From Mytilus edulis (Eukaryota; Mollusca; Bivalvia; Mytilida; Mytilidae), in assembly GCF_963676685.1 (NCBI RefSeq), contig NC_092344.1, positions 101,028,749 through 101,092,748 of the forward strand: a stretch of DNA of 64,000 bases. Reading direction: 5' to 3'. The notes beneath the pieces are model-generated. The model saw only the letters and a list, made by a program, of their open reading frames with translations. It was not told the DNA's origin and did no database searches. The translations under genes and the position numbers were made by a program. Of the stretch, positions 45,431 to 58,939 are shown piece by piece (position 1 is the first letter of the stretch; every line of letters starts with the position of its first letter).

Positions 45431-45447
45431 TTTATAATAATTTCTAA

Positions 45448-45850
45448 CAGAGGGACGAAAGATACCAGAGGAACAATCAAACTCTTAAATCGAAAATAAA
45501 CTGACAACGCCATGTCTAAAAATGAAAAGGACAGACAAACATTAGCACACATGACACAACATAGAAAACTAAAGAATAAACAACACGAACCCTAACAAAA
45601 ACTAGGGGTGATCTCAGGTGCTGCGGAAGGGAAAGCAGATCCTGCTCCACATGTGGCACCCGTCGTGTTGTTTATGAGATAAAAAATCCGGTAAATTGTC
45701 TAATTCGGTAGGTCATATTCATGAAAGGGAAGGGAATTGTAGTTACGACGTAAGGAACATATCCGATATCATTTGGGAAACGGTTATTCTATAACGGTCA
45801 ACCAACTCGTGATGGCGTCCGTAAAATTTACGAAGAGATGAATTCAACTT
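45448..45850 (+). repeat. Dispersed repeat family A
   Basis: AGAGGGACGAAAGATACCAG to GTAAAATTTACGAAGAGATG. The stretch GAAACGGTTATTCTATAACG is uninterrupted, giving the empty-site version of the array insertion point. Confidence 0.9.
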
Positions 45851-45872
45851 GGTAAATGGTAAATAAATAAAC

Positions 45873-46045
45873 GCAACAGTAGTATACTGCTGTTCAGTAC
45901 TCATATTTCGATTAAGCAAAAACAAATCCGGGTAACAAACTAAAACCGCGGGAAATTCATCAACTATAAGAAGAAAATACAGAAACAACAGAAATTTTGA
46001 ACTGCAACAAAAGCAAACAACAACATACATAGGAACGGACTGAAA
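45873..46045 (+). repeat. Dispersed repeat family B
   Basis: GCAACAGTAGTATACTGCTG, AAATCCGGGTAACAAACTAA and CAACTATAAGAAGAAAATAC. It directly follows a truncated family A copy. The 144-codon minus frame across the junction is a repeat shadow. Confidence 0.75.
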
Positions 46046-46049
46046 AACC

Positions 46050-47690
46050 TTACGATATTGTAAAAAATGTGATTTTTTTATGTAATGGTTTAACCCACCA
46101 AAGCAAAAAAGTATTTTCAATAGGCTCCTAAAATTTAGGATATTGAATTCGTATAGCTTATCAAATACCATGAACAAATTTTGGATTCCAGCTTCTTATA
46201 ATAAACAGTAAAGCTCAACAGTAAAAAACATAAATAATATTTTTAGTAGTTTGAATTTCAATCTTAATAAATTCAAAATTAATTAAACATGTTAAATGCA
46301 TGTCTTGTGTTCGCAAAGTGTGGAATATTCTATGACAATAATTCTAGAATGAACAAAAATCGTACAAAATCATAATATAATTATGTCATTCTAAAGAATG
46401 ATGGATATTTCTCAGGAAATGTAGTGGTTCTAATCCAAAGAACATGGTTTGAATATAGACCACATGTTATTGTAACAATAATAATAAAATTAAATGATCT
46501 ATGATAGCCTTGATAATAAAACCATTCCGTCAAAACATCAAAATTAGTCTATAAACCACAATTACACCTTCTACAGAAAGAATATAACGAACAAATAATG
46601 TCGTGTCGCAGATAGTGACAAATCTGTTTCAATTTTTACATAATTTTTGCACTGAAAATAGGACTAATTCTGTCTTGTGTTTATTATTTTACACATGAAG
46701 CTCATTGTTCTGGGGAATTCTGCGTTACAAGAACATATTTAATTAAACTATCAGACATGTATAGATATGCATCAAATTCTGTAAACGAACACTTTTTTTA
46801 AAGGTAGGAACGTCAAATGTTCTACTTCAAATAAGAGGAAAGAGACCTAGATTGAATGTACTATAACAGAGTACATTTGATTTTTCTTTGTTGCATTCTG
46901 CAATGTCACTTTAATACTATATGTATCATATTTTACTGGTTGTGTATAAATAGAAGCTATTTGTAAGATACTTGTAACCTTATCACATGCTAAAGTGAGT
47001 CTTTCGTGTGTTAATCGTCCTTTATCTTAAAACAATAGTTCAGATCATCTTACTACAAATGACATTGCAAAATATGTAGAACGATAAACACAAAAAGACT
47101 TGTCCTACTTTCAGTGTGGAAATTATGTAATAATTGTAAAAGAATTGTGACTCCCTTCGTGAGGATTCCTGACATGATAACATATAAGGCTCCTGTAGGA
47201 AGTAAGAATTTGGTTTACAAAATAATTTTGTAGTATTACTTTTGTCATTCTTATTTAGATGCATTTTCATGTTGTATGTGTTTTGCTTTTGGAACACGTG
47301 CTATGTGTAGTGAACGAAGTATGACATAATATAAAAAGAACTGAAATTTGATATTGTATTGATATATGATAATGTATTTATGACCTATACTTCATACATA
47401 TTAGGATAGATTATATCTTTTGTAGAAGTAGCCGGTGTTGTTTATAAATAGGTCAAATCATATTTATAACCCAGTGCAATAAAATACAAAAAATATTTAT
47501 TTTTGTTTTAAATGAAAGACAGCCTTAATGTAGAGAGGTAGAACAAGCAATGGGGCTTTAGAGACTGAATACCATTAAGTATGCAGAGGTGATAAAATTA
47601 CAATGCAAGGATGAAGAAAATAACAGTGTGCATTCTTTTGATTGACGTGTTATTAACAATTAATAAAAAAACACTTTATTTAGAGACGGC
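46050..47690. other. Intergenic DNA, no gene seen
   Basis: AT-rich, with short unsupported frames and no recognised repeat. Confidence 0.45.
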
Positions 47691-47699
47691 TTAGTATAC

Positions 47700-47948
47700 A
47701 AAGAAGTAAAAACATAAAAATACAGAACTCCGAGGAAAATTCAAAAAGGAAATTCCAAAATCAAAAGGCAAAATCAAAAGTCCAAACACATCAAACGAAT
47801 GGATAACAACTGTCATATTCCTGACTTGGTACAGGCATTTTCTAATGTAGAAAATGGTGGATTGAACCTGGTTTTAAAGCTAGCTAAACCTCTCACTTGT
47901 ACGACAGTCGCATTAAACGATGTGTGAACAAAACAAACAAAAACAATA
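47700..47948 (+). repeat. Dispersed repeat family E, left of the 2.3-kb element
   Basis: ACAGAACTCCGAGGAAAATT, AACACATCAAACGAATGGAT, GACTTGGTACAGGCATTTTC, AAAATGGTGGATTGAACCTG. A near-identical block lies immediately to the right of the element at 50564-50800. Confidence 0.85.
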
Positions 47949-50258
47949 GGCAACTAGAGGCTCTAAAGAGCCTGTGTCGCTCACCTTGGTCTATGTGCAT
48001 ATTAAACAAAGGACACAAATGGATTCATGACAAAATTGTATTTTGGTGATGGTGATGTGTTTGAAGTTCTTACTTTACTGAACGATTTTGCTTCTTACAA
48101 TTATATCTATAATGAACTTTGCCCATTAGTAACAGAGAACTATATTTGGTAAAAATTTACATAAATTTACCAAATTAATGAAAATTGTTAAAAATTGACT
48201 ATAAAGGGCAATAACTCCTTAAGGGGTCAATTGACCATTTAGGTCATGTTGACTTATTTGTAGATCTTACTTTGCTGAACATTATTGCTGTTTACAATTT
48301 ATCGCTATCTATAATAGTATTCAAGATAACCAAAAACAGCAAAATTTCTTTAAAAATTACCAATTGGAGGGCAGCAACCCAACAACCAGTTGTCCAATTC
48401 ATCTGAAAAATTCAGGGCAGATAGATATTGACTTGATTAACAATTTAACTTCTTGTCAGATTTGCTCTAGATGCTTTGGTTTCATAGTTATAAGCCAGAA
48501 ACTGCATTTTACCCCTATGTTCTATTTTTAGCCGTGGCGGCCATCTTGGTTGAATGGCCAGGTCATCGGACACATTTTTCAAACTAAATACCCCAAAGAC
48601 GATTGTGGCCTAGTAGTTTCAGTGGAGATTTTGTAAAAGATTACTTAGATTTATGAAAAATGGTTAAAGATTGACTATAAAGGGCAATTACTCCTAAAGG
48701 GGTCAACTGACCATTTTGGTCATGCTGACTTATTTGTAGATCTTACTTTGCTGAACATTATTGCTGTTTACAATTTATCTCTATCTATAATAATATTCAA
48801 GATAATAACCAAAAACAGCAAAATTTCCTCAAAATTACCAATTCAGGGGCAGCAACCCAACAACCGATTGACCGATTCATCTGAAAATTTCAGGGCAGAT
48901 AGATCTTGACCTGATAAACATTTATATCCCCATGTCAGATTTCCTCAAAATGCTTTGGTTTTTGAGTTATAAGCCAAAAACTACATTTTACCCCTATGTT
49001 CTATTTTTAGCGGTGGCGGCCATCTTGGTTGGTTGACCAGGTCACGCCACACATTTTTTAAACTAGATACCCCAAAGATGATTGTGGCCAAGTTTGAATT
49101 AATTTAACCCAGTAGTTTCAGAGGAGACGCTTTTTGTAAAAGATTACTTTAATTTACGAAAAATGGTTAAAAATTGACTATAAAAGGCAATAACTCCTAA
49201 ACCGGTCAACTGACAATTTTGGTCATGTTGACTTATTTGTAGATCTTACTTTGCTGAACATTATTGCTGTTAACAGTTTATCTCTATCTATAATAATATT
49301 CAAGATAATAACCAAAAACAGCAAAATTTCCTCAAAATTACCAATTCAGGGGCAGCAACCCAACAACCCATTGACCGATTCATCTGAAAATTTCAGAGAA
49401 GATAGATCTTGACCTGATAAACATTTTTATCCCATGTCAGATTTCCTCAAAATGCTTTGTTTTTTGAGTTATAAGCCAAAAACTGCATTTTACCCCTATG
49501 TTCTATTTTTAGCGGTGGCGGCCATCTTGGTTGGTTGACCAGGTCACGCCACACATTTTTTAAACTAGATACCCCAAAGATGATTGTGGCCAAGTTTGAA
49601 TTAATTTGGCCCAGTAGTTTCAGAGGAGAAGATTTTTGTAAAAGATTACTTTAATTTACGAAAAATGGTTAAAAATTGACTATAAAGGGCAATAACTCCT
49701 AAACGGGTCAACTGACCATTTTGGTCATGTTGACTTATTTGTAGATCTTACTTTGCTGAACATTATTGCTGTTTACAGTTTATCTCTATCTATAATAATA
49801 TTCAAGATAATAACCAAAAACAGCAAAATTTCCTCAAAATTACCAATTCAGGGGCAGCAACCCAACAACCGATTGACCGATTCATCTGAAAATTTCAGGG
49901 CAGATAGATCTTGACCTGATAAACATTTTTACCCCATGTCAGATTTGCTCTAAATGCTTTGGTTTTTGAGTTATAAGCCAAAAACTGCATTTTACCCCTA
50001 TGTTCTATTTTTAGCCGTGGCGGCCATCTTGGTTGGTTGACCGGGTCACGCCACACATTTTTTAAACTAGATACCCCAATAATGATTGTGGCCAAGTTTG
50101 GTTTGATTTGGCCCAGTAGTTTCAGAGGAGAAGATTTTTGTAAAAGTTAACGACGACGGACGACGACGACGGACGCCGGACGCCGGACGACGACGACGGA
50201 CGCCGGACGCAAAGTGATGGGAATAGCTCACTTGGCCCTTCGGGCCAGGTGAGCTAAA
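47949..50258 (+). mobile_element. 2.3-kb non-autonomous element with four ~500-bp internal repeats
   Basis: The left end has TGTGTCGCTCACCTTGGTC and a hairpin AGGCTCT-AA-AGAGCCT (47958-47973). The right end has GC-rich GACGACGGACGCC repeats (50150-50210) and a strong hairpin AGCTCAC...GTGAGCT (50225-50255) enclosing TGGCCC/GGGCCA. Internal units begin at GACTATAAAGGGCAAT near 48197, 48673, 49176 and 49678 (spacings 476, 503, 502). Each has TGACTTATTTGTAGATCTTA, GGGCAGCAACCCAACAACC and GTGGCGGCCATCTTGGTT. No transposase or reverse transcriptase frame is seen. I recognise the ends from mollusc genomes. Terminal hairpins and internal repeats suggest, but do not prove, a Helitron/Helentron-type non-autonomous element. 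Confidence 0.75.
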
Positions 50259-50276
50259 AATGACACAAATAAGGGT

Positions 50277-50555
50277 CAATAGTCTAATTCGGTAGGTCAC
50301 ATTCGTGAAAAGGGAACGGGATTGTAGTTACGACATAAGGAACATATCCGATATCCTCTGTGAAACGGATATTCCATGACGGTCAACCAACTCGTGATGG
50401 CGTCCGTAAAATTTACAAAGTGATGATTTCAACTTCACCATTTGGAACTCTTGGTTTAAAAATGAAAATTCACACAATTTGGAAGCTGAAATCATCTCTT
50501 TTGTCGTAAAGTTTTGTTTTCAACCGACCCTCATAGTCAATTTCTAGATATAAGT
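50277..50555 (+). repeat. Dispersed repeat family A, right half
   Basis: TAATTCGGTAGGTCACATTC, GAACATATCCGATATCCTCT, GAAACGGATATTCCATGACG, ACTCGTGATGGCGTCCG and TCTCTTTTGTCGTAAAG, directly after the 2.3-kb element. Confidence 0.85.
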
Positions 50556-50563
50556 CATAATAA

Positions 50564-50800
50564 AATGGCAAAATCAAAAGCTCAAACACATCAAACGAAT
50601 GGATAACAACTGTCATATTCCTGACTTGGTACAGGCATTTTCTAATGTAGAAAATGGTGGATTGAACCTGGTTTTATAGCTAGCTAAACCTCTCACTTGT
50701 ATGACAGTCGTATCAAATTCCATTACATTGTCAACGATGGGTGAACAAAACAAACATACTCAAAGAGTAAAAATGTCAAAAATAGGGGTACAGCAGTCAA
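50564..50800 (+). repeat. Dispersed repeat family E, right of the 2.3-kb element
   Basis: AAATGGCAAAATCAAAAGCT to GGGTACAGCAGTCAACATTG. Over about 150 bp it is almost the same sequence as 47757-47920, so the element and a family A half are bracketed by long direct repeats. Confidence 0.85.
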
Positions 50801-50849
50801 CATTGTGTTATCATCTTAATCACTATAAAAACAACAAATGTAACGGAGA

Positions 50850-51940
50850 AACACAACAAGGCAGACATCAAATTTAACATCCTCATTTTGCTTATCTTAT
50901 ACGATCTTATTTATCTATGTAAAGTCTACCCGTAAAGGATGGAAGGTTTTCAGTACTGGTGTTAAATTGCGTGTTTGAAATTCGCACAGGTAGACATAAA
51001 ATAATTTTGTCGTTCAAAGTATGACGGCATACATAAATGCAGAGTCACGTAAAGTAGATATAACAAAAACAGACTTAACAGTAAAAGTAATAATAATAAA
51101 TAAAATAGTTGTGTGGTACAAAGTATGACGGAAAAAGGACATAATAAGGACATAATATAACATCTAATGAGCTTTTAACCGACAAAGTTCTATGTTTTTT
51201 ACAAACTCAGACTGTCAGCTTTATTTTGACAGGTACTAAAATCAAAAATCACTAATGAAGTTCAGCAGGGAAATAAGTCGAACAGCTGAAAGTTTTGCCA
51301 CAATGTAAACAATTGGTATGAATCACCTATACCTACTGTATTGGTTTGTTTAATTGAATATACTTCCTTATCACTGACAATGTAACTGCCTATAATTAAT
51401 TAAAAAAAATTATATATACAATTTACTCATCAATTAATATATCATAATGTAATCATATTCGGTATTATGTTTCTGTCCCATAACTATGTTTTTTAATCTT
51501 CTTGGTTCGAAAGTTATTACACTGCGGTAAGAATATATACCACGTTTTTATTTTTTGATTGTTTTTGCGAATGAACTTTCCTTGTCACTTAAATGTGTGA
51601 ATTTGAACATTTTATGTGAAATATATTTCGTAGAAGCAAATTGTTTGGCACTAGACATCGTGAAAACAGCAACCAATCATGCTCTGCAACAAAAGATGTA
51701 ATCAAATTGATTCCAGGATATTGAAGTAAGGTTTGGTTATCATTATTTATAAGAAAACAAATTTAGGTCAAAAGACATTTTCAAAAACGCCGATTTTTCC
51801 AAGAAAATAACTTTTGTACAGCGTTTCCAAAATTTAATAAATGATTTAATTCTTTGTATAATAACCAAAATAAATCCAACTATAGAAATGCCAAAATGAA
51901 AACATTTTATTTAATTCTAATATTTGCTTACACCGATTTA
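50850..51940. other. Intergenic DNA, no gene seen
   Basis: No recognised gene or repeat. Short frames are unsupported. Confidence 0.45.
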
Positions 51941-51943
51941 AAA

Positions 51944-52360
51944 ATTGAAAACAACACGTTTGATAATTGCATGCGTCCGAAGCGCTTTTCTGGACTTACC
52001 TTCATCAGGAACGCTCAAAGCCAAACATTTTAAATCCGAGGACGTGTAAGTACCAAACCGTTGAGAAGTGTATGTCAAAAATATCTAAAATAAATAGCCA
52101 AATTCATCTAAAGTCAACTTGGCCTGATGGGAGTTGAAACCTTAGTTTCTTAATAATTTAAAATTTTATAAACAGACAATTTTAGAGAGGTTTGTTAAAT
52201 CATGTCAGTACCGAAATACTGACTACTGAGCTGATTATTCCCTCAGGGACTGATAGTCCACCAGCAGAGGTATCGACCCAGTGATGTGAAAAATTAAAAA
52301 CAACACGTTTAATAATTTCATGCGTGCGAAGCGCTTTTCTGGTTTTACCGCCATCAGGAA
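51944..52360 (-). repeat. Array-family copy, 1.2 units with linker
   Basis: AACAACACGTTTGATAATTG, CCGAAGCGCTTTTCTGGACT and TACCTTCATCAGGAACGC are the reverse complement of the array body end. A linker follows (GATAGTCCACCAGCAGAGGT, ATCGACCCAGTGATGTG) and then a second partial body. ACAACACGTTT recurs 349 bp apart. Divergence from the 10.9-17.8 kb array is clear, so this is an older, unexpanded copy. Confidence 0.88.
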
Positions 52361-52837
52361 TTTAAACGTACCATAGTGTTAGATTAAAAGAGGTTCATGT
52401 TGCTTTTTCGTTAGCTTTCGGTGCTGTTTTTACGTGCCTTTCTTTTTACAATGTCTGTTTATATTCTTTACTAGTTACAATGTTGTCTCTCTTTTGTCCA
52501 CATCAACCTTTATGTTTACATTTCGATATATATCGATGGTTATTGAATTTGGTGATGCCTTAGTGCTATTTCAAAATGCGAAAATAACTGGTGATTCGAC
52601 GTTATTCAACAGGAGTATCACATTGGATGACACTAGTGGATAATGAACTGCAGCCCAATCCAGAACAACCGAATTCAACCCAGGTTTTTGGTCGAGTTTA
52701 GTGTTAAAGTTACCCAGTCGTATGTTTTAATAGTGGTGTTTTGTTAACTGCTTTGTCTTTGATAAGGTGTTGTCTTACTGTCTTTTACTATAAGTTATGG
52801 TTTCGTCGACCCCTTGGTATCCTCTTTCGTTGATATA

Positions 52838-53265
52838 TATAAAAAAGAAGATGTGTTATTTTTGCCAATGAGACAACTGTCTACAAGAAACCAAAATAAC
52901 ACAGACATGAACAACTATAGGTCACCGTACGGCCTTCAACAATGAGCAAAGCCCATACCACATAGTCAGCTATAAAAGGTTCCGATATGACAAAACAATT
53001 CAAATGAGAAAACTAACGGCCTTATTTTTAATATAAAAAATGACCGAAAAACAAATATTTAACAAATAAACAAACGACAACCACTGAATTACATGCTCCT
53101 GACTTGGGACAGGCACATATATAAATAATGTGACGGGGTTAAACATGTTAGTGGGATCCAAACCCTCCCCCTAACCTGGGACAGTGGTCTAACTGTACAA
53201 CATAAGAACGAACTATAAAACGCAGTTGAAAAAGGCTAAACACATCAGATGAACAAAAAGATATG
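52838..53265 (+). repeat. Dispersed repeat family G, long copy
   Basis: AAGATGTGTTATTTTTGCCA, GGTCACCGTACGGCCTTCAA, AATGAGCAAAGCCCATACCA, CTCCTGACTTGGGACAGGCA, GGGGTTAAACATGTTAGTGG and CCAAACCCTCCCCCTAACCT. Related pieces are at 55148-55320 (inverted) and 57120-57220. It has no open frame. Confidence 0.8.
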
Positions 53266-54165
53266 ATGGCTTTTTCATATTTTTTATGCCTTGCCTCTTT
53301 ACATTTAAAGATATACTACTTTATTCTTTCAGTATGTACTGAATTCACCTTAAGGTTTTTTGCATTGAAATACCCGTACCATCACTGAAAGTATGAAGTA
53401 CAATAACTTAGTTATATTGTTGAAGTGTCAATAAAACTAAAGTAACAGATTTCTTTAACTTATAATAACATATTACGAACTTTGGGATGCACCAAATCCG
53501 ATAAAATAATATCCAAGTAAATCATATAAGAAAATTATATGAATGACCTCAAACAAAGGACCTAACTGATACAAAGAAGGCGTTAACCCTCATGAATGTA
53601 TCAAATAAAACAGTTTATGATATATATTATTTTATTTTATAAAATAAAAAAATTGACACTTGTATTTTATATATACATCCACGTATCAAGAATAGAATGG
53701 ACATTTGTTCATTACATATAATTTGTTTATGAAATCAATTAAGAAAGAAGCAGATATCAATAGCCCAATTAAAACAGATGAAGGGACATTCAGTTGGGTA
53801 CAAGGTGAAAAGGTACAAATGCATTTTCTGGCAAAAGTCATATGTAACCAAACGCTGTTCATATTTCCCAGATGTTTTGGCAAGAACGCCGTTGTTGTTA
53901 CTCAGAAAATTAATAATACAATGTATCATTTGACTTTCTTATCCTGCTAAATATAATAGATATAGGAAGATGTGGTATGAGTGCCAATGAGATTACTCTC
54001 CATCTAAGTCACAATTTATAAAAGTAAGTATTTAATTTAAAAAAATCTTTTTTTGAAATCGGGGGAAAGTCAAAGATTGATTAATCTTATACAAAACTTT
54101 TGAATAAATTATCTATAAATGGAGAAGTTGTGGAGTTTAGTATGACGTTCATTATCACTGAACTA
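53266..54165. other. Intergenic DNA with a short family G fragment
   Basis: The only recognisable item is GAAGATGTGGTATGAGTGCC at 53968 onward (family G start). Overlapping frames at 53686-53950 on both strands have no motif. Confidence 0.4.
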
Positions 54166-54169
54166 GTTT

Positions 54170-54300
54170 ATATATTTGTTGAATTTCTCGCTGCATAGTA
54201 GACCTATTGGTGTTCTTTTGCTGTTGTTTGTTCTATGGTCGGGTTGATGTCTCTTTGACACATTCCCCATTTCCATTCTCAATTTTAAGTTGTGGTATAC
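54170..54300 (-). repeat. Dispersed repeat family F fragment
   Basis: TGTTCTATGGTCGGGTTGAT and TGACACATTCCCCATTTCCA are the reverse complement of the start of the 56905-57480 copy. Confidence 0.75.
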
Positions 54301-55147
54301 ATCAATGAGACAGTTACACAACAAAATAAACTCAAAAACATCCAGAGGGCCTCATGAATATTCAGATGTGTATAGAACAGTCAAGTTCTAAATCGTCCCG
54401 AGTATATAAAAGTTGTGAATAAATTCAAACAGAAACAATCAAAGATCTGCCTTTTCAAAATATCTAAAAAAAATAATATATAAATCTAAAAATCGAATAT
54501 TTGAGGAATATGAATAAAAGAAACATACAATGCCGCTTCAAACTGTTTAATAGCGAATTGGTGTTAATTTCGCCAAAAAAACATACTCATAACTTCTCAG
54601 TTTTTCACCCTTAGCTACCAACTTATCTTCATGTTACTACAGGAAAAGAACTTATTAACAACGAAATAAATCCTCCAGTACAGCACGCACCTGACAATAC
54701 TTATATTTGATTGATAATCATTATTCATGTTATTGCTAATGTATATTTCATGGATTGCTTGATTGATTGATTGTTGGTTCATAACATCCAGTGGCAAATA
54801 TTTCATGCATGTTCATGACGATATTTTTCATGGATATATTTCTTCTATTGGAAATACATGCATTTTTCATAATGCACAATTAATTCATATGTCGTTATAA
54901 AACCTTTGAACAATAAATGCTAACTATCAAGAAAGATCACACAATTTGTGAAATAATAAAATAGATCAGAAACCATATACTACACCGTACCTTACATTTT
55001 ATAAAATCGTGTTGGAAATGAAGCGTAATCTGAATTCAATTTACGTAAAGAAATGACCAGTCATGTGTTAATGAAATACATAAAGAAGATAAAAGATATG
55101 AAAATGCATAATTATTGTAAAGCTTTACATAAATATAGGGCCGTTAG

Positions 55148-55320
55148 TTTTCTCGTTTGAATTGTTTTATATTGTCATTTCAGGGCTGACTATGCGGTAT
55201 GGGCTGTACTCATTGTGGAAGGCCGTACGGTGACTTATAGTTGATAATGTCTGTGTAATTTTGGTCTCTTGTGGAGAGTTGTCTCATTGGAAATCATACC
55301 ACATCTTCCTTTTTTATACG
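55148..55320 (-). repeat. Dispersed repeat family G, inverted
   Basis: TTAGTTTTCTCGTTTGAATT, GTGGAAGGCCGTACGGTGAC and AGAGTTGTCTCATTGG are reverse complements of 52845-53015. Confidence 0.8.
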
Positions 55321-56900
55321 AATACCGTCGTTCAAAAATTACGAAGTACTGGTCATACATGGGAATCACCAATCATTTGAAACGTCAGCAATTCGTACGT
55401 TGGTCATATCGTTTAAGTAAATAAGTGAAAAAGATTTCAAAATATCGCCCAATAAATATATGCAATCACAATATTTACTGAAAGAGATTAGCCAGTATGA
55501 AAATATAAACTTGACTTGAATGACAGGATTATGAAACACAGAAGTAGGCTAACCATCAAGTCTAAGTGCAACCTGCTTCATACCTGTTTGGTCTGGTATA
55601 TACGACATATGTAATGGTTATCTATTTTATTTCGTACAAATGACTTAATTTACATATGTAGAAGCTAATCACTGTGTAGTCGTTACGAAAACTAGGGCAT
55701 CAATGTCTTATTTGTTTTTTAAATCGAAAAATTAAGCGTTTCTGATTATGGTAAAAACAGGAAAGGACAGCGGACGCTTAAACGTTATTCTGTTTTTTTT
55801 AATTCCATTGAATACTGTTTATATATACTTTGGCTTTCAAAACTATCGATGAATATTGTGAATTCAGAAATGTGCATCGAATCGCCAAAAATAGTATGTT
55901 CTTTAAAAACCTGGTAGAAAATTCAAATTACAGATTATTTACAGCTCAGCTTCAAAATCGTATTTCAAATGTTTATCAAGATATTTTTGGGTATGGTATT
56001 TAGGTTTAAATAAGTAAACTGTCTAGTGCTTTTTTTGGTTATGTTTGTTTATGTTTTGTTATACGAAAACTGACCCTATGTTGGTTATAATGCAAGCTGG
56101 ATATTTTTTCGATATTGTTTAAGAATGACGAAATCATAAAAAAAACTGATAAATGAACTATGCATAAGAACTTCAGCATTTATTGAAGCCAAATCAAAAT
56201 GAATTTACTAATTGTTTGAAAGAAATTAAGATTCTTCAAAGTTTATTAATAATGAACAAAATGCACGAAGCATCTAGTTTCTGATGCGAGTCTGGGATTT
56301 TTAAGAAAAAAGACTGAAGATTTAGGATCTTCAATTTGTTTTTGTGATAAGATGCCAAGGCTTTTCACAAAAAATCTTACGACTAAAATTAATTGCGAGT
56401 ATATTAAATTGTTCATGACTTGCGAGCGAGTATATTTTGTATAAAAATATTTTGTGAAACGAACAAAATGTTCTATAGTTAGGGATCTGTAGAATGATTA
56501 TCGAATTTCGCAGAGTTAATGTGAGAATGACCATTAGTAATAATAAGATATTTCGATCTAATTCCTTAGATGCGAGCTGTAACATTAATTCACAAACTTA
56601 CAGCACGTTATAAAGCTGGTCTAGCTTAGATCATGAGGTAGAATAAAAATCAGGAAACATATATATGCGCGTAAATCAGTCCCTTCTTGTACTGCATATG
56701 AATGCAATAGACTTGGGTGGAAATGATATATCCATGCTTGCACCTATCAAAAATAAAAAGTTAGTATTTGCATGTTTTAATGAAAATACGTACGAAATTA
56801 AAATGTTGACGTAGATAGAAATATACAAATTTTAAGTGAGCATTGAAGTTGAACTAATCAGTTACACTACAAAGTTCAAATAAGTGAAAATTTGTTGACA
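55321..56900. other. Intergenic DNA, no gene seen
   Basis: AT-rich, no recognised repeats, no supported frames. Confidence 0.45.
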
Positions 56901-56904
56901 ATAA

Positions 56905-57480
56905 AATTGAGAAAGGAAATGGTGAATATGTCAAAGCGACAACCACCCGACCATAGAGCAAACAACAGCCGAAGGCAACCAATGGGTCTTCAATGTAGCG
57001 AGAATTCCCGCACCCGTAGGTGTCCTTCAGCTGGCCCCTAAAATATGCATAATAGTACAGTGATAATGGACGTCATACTAAACTCCGAATTATACACAAG
57101 AAACTAAAAATTAAAATCATACAAGACTAACAAAGGCCAGAGGCTCCTGACTTGGGACAGGCGCAAAATTGCGGCGGGGTTAAACATGTTTATGAGATCT
57201 CAACCCTCCCCCTATACCTCTAGCCAATGTAGAAAAGTAAAAGAATAACAATACGCACATTAAAATTCAGTTCAAGAGAAGTCCGAGTCTGATGTCAAAA
57301 GATGTAACAAAAGAAAATAAATAAAATGACAATAATACATAAATAACAACAGACTACTAGCAGTTAACTGACATGCCAGCTCCAGACCTCAATTAAACTG
57401 ATTGAAAGATTATGTCTTCATCATATGAATATCAGGTACAATCCCTCCCGTTAGGGGTTTAGTATCATACTATCATAAAA
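56905..57480 (+). repeat. Dispersed repeat family F/G, long copy
   Basis: GAATATGTCAAAGCGACAAC, ACCCGACCATAGAGCAAACA, CCGCACCCGTAGGTGTCCTT, CTCCTGACTTGGGACAGGCG, GCGGCGGGGTTAAACATGTT, ACATGCCAGCTCCAGACCTC and ACAATCCCTCCCGTTAGGGG. GC content is above its surroundings. It has no long frame, so it is a non-coding part of a retroelement or a non-autonomous repeat. Confidence 0.75.
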
Positions 57481-58935
57481 TATATGAGAAGAACATAACC
57501 CGTGTCATGCCAACAACTGTTTTTTTTAGAAATAAATGTGTTTAGTTCCGATGCAAAGTACAGTTCAAATGGATTCTTCTTTTGGTTAAACAATAAACAA
57601 ACAATTACAATATACCTTGAATCATTAAACGCGTCACATCATTTCGGTTTTACAATGTTATTTGTTTTCGTTTTAAGTTTTCTTTTTTGTATATAAAGAA
57701 AAAAAAAGTCTTTTGACTATTGCCTATTTTTTCTATAATACAATATTAAAAAATCATCAGACAAACTCATTAAGTGCTTTATCAATGACCATACCCACAT
57801 GGATATCATGTATTGAATAAACAACAATTCAACAAAACAAATTCAACCAAAATTCAAAAATGAACGTAAAAAGAATCCTAATAAAGCTTTTTAAACTACT
57901 TTGTTTTTAAAGATTTTGTTTTCTTGTTATTTGTGTCTTTTTATAGCAGTTTTTCTTAGAACACATATGATATATACCCGATTTTATCTGCATAAAAAAT
58001 TAAGCCTCACTGTCTACTGAACTTTTTTATGACGTTACAAGTCTATGCTCAACCAAACATCACAGTGAGTTCAGACGATTTGTATGAACTTCTGGAGTGA
58101 GGGTGAGATAAGGTGTGTCGGAAGAGTTAGCATTTCTTATCCTGATTTGCATTGACTAAAATTGAGAATGGAAATGGGATAACCAATCACGCCCGTCCAA
58201 ATTGATGTGAAGCAAGGGAAAAGGAAAGCAATGTGTGCATGAGAGAGAGAGAATAAGTTCCCCCATAATGTATAAAATCAGTGAGTTGAACGTATTATGA
58301 TTCATTGATGTCAGAAATCTAACTCTCAAAAATTTGGATAATTTGGATAATGATATTTTAATGACATAATGATGACAAAGGAATGAATAGGAATGAAATA
58401 CGAGATACGCTATATATACATATACATATATACATATAATACTAAATTAGAAAAAAATTAAGAACCCCAACCGGATTGAATTTTGATACTGTCATTTTTA
58501 CAGCTGTACACAATACAGAATGTAAACAATACGTATGAATCACCAATAACTATATATACAGTATTAATTTGTCTAATTAAAAAGCTTCCTTAATTAGTGT
58601 CAATGTGTTAGTCTTATAACCACAATCAATAATATATATATTTGGATAAAGCAGACCCTGCATATGAAAGTGTAATCACAGAAACTAAAGTTTAAGAAGA
58701 GACTACTTGGACACAATATTTGATAATAAAAAGGACAGCGATATCTGATTTTAAACGAATGTCTTACACAAGTAGTTGGACACAGTCATGTATATCAGGC
58801 ATGCATGTTTTTTGGCCGTTTATAGTTTGGGTAAAGCAAACAATAGAAAAAATATGAATGATAATATGTTGGAAAGTCAAAGTTATTACTAAACCCCTCT
58901 TTTTAATTTCAATCACTTGATTCATTCGTTCGAAA
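57481..58935. other. Intergenic DNA with microsatellites
   Basis: A short (GA)n tract lies at about 58242-58253 and TATATACATATACATATA-like runs at about 58413-58438. No gene is seen. The 64-codon frame at 57502 has no support. Confidence 0.45.
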
Positions 58936-58939
58936 ATGT

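Noticed and set aside
45743..46177. 144-codon minus-strand frame
   Set aside because: It crosses the junction of family A and family B repeats, and similar frames arise in other copies. No domain is visible.
50067..50300. Arginine-rich 77-residue frame on the minus strand
   Set aside because: It is produced by the GACGACGGACGCC repeats at the end of the 2.3-kb element.
56905..57480. Coding retrotransposon
   Set aside because: Motifs recur in other copies, but there is no reverse transcriptase, integrase or gag-like frame in any phase.
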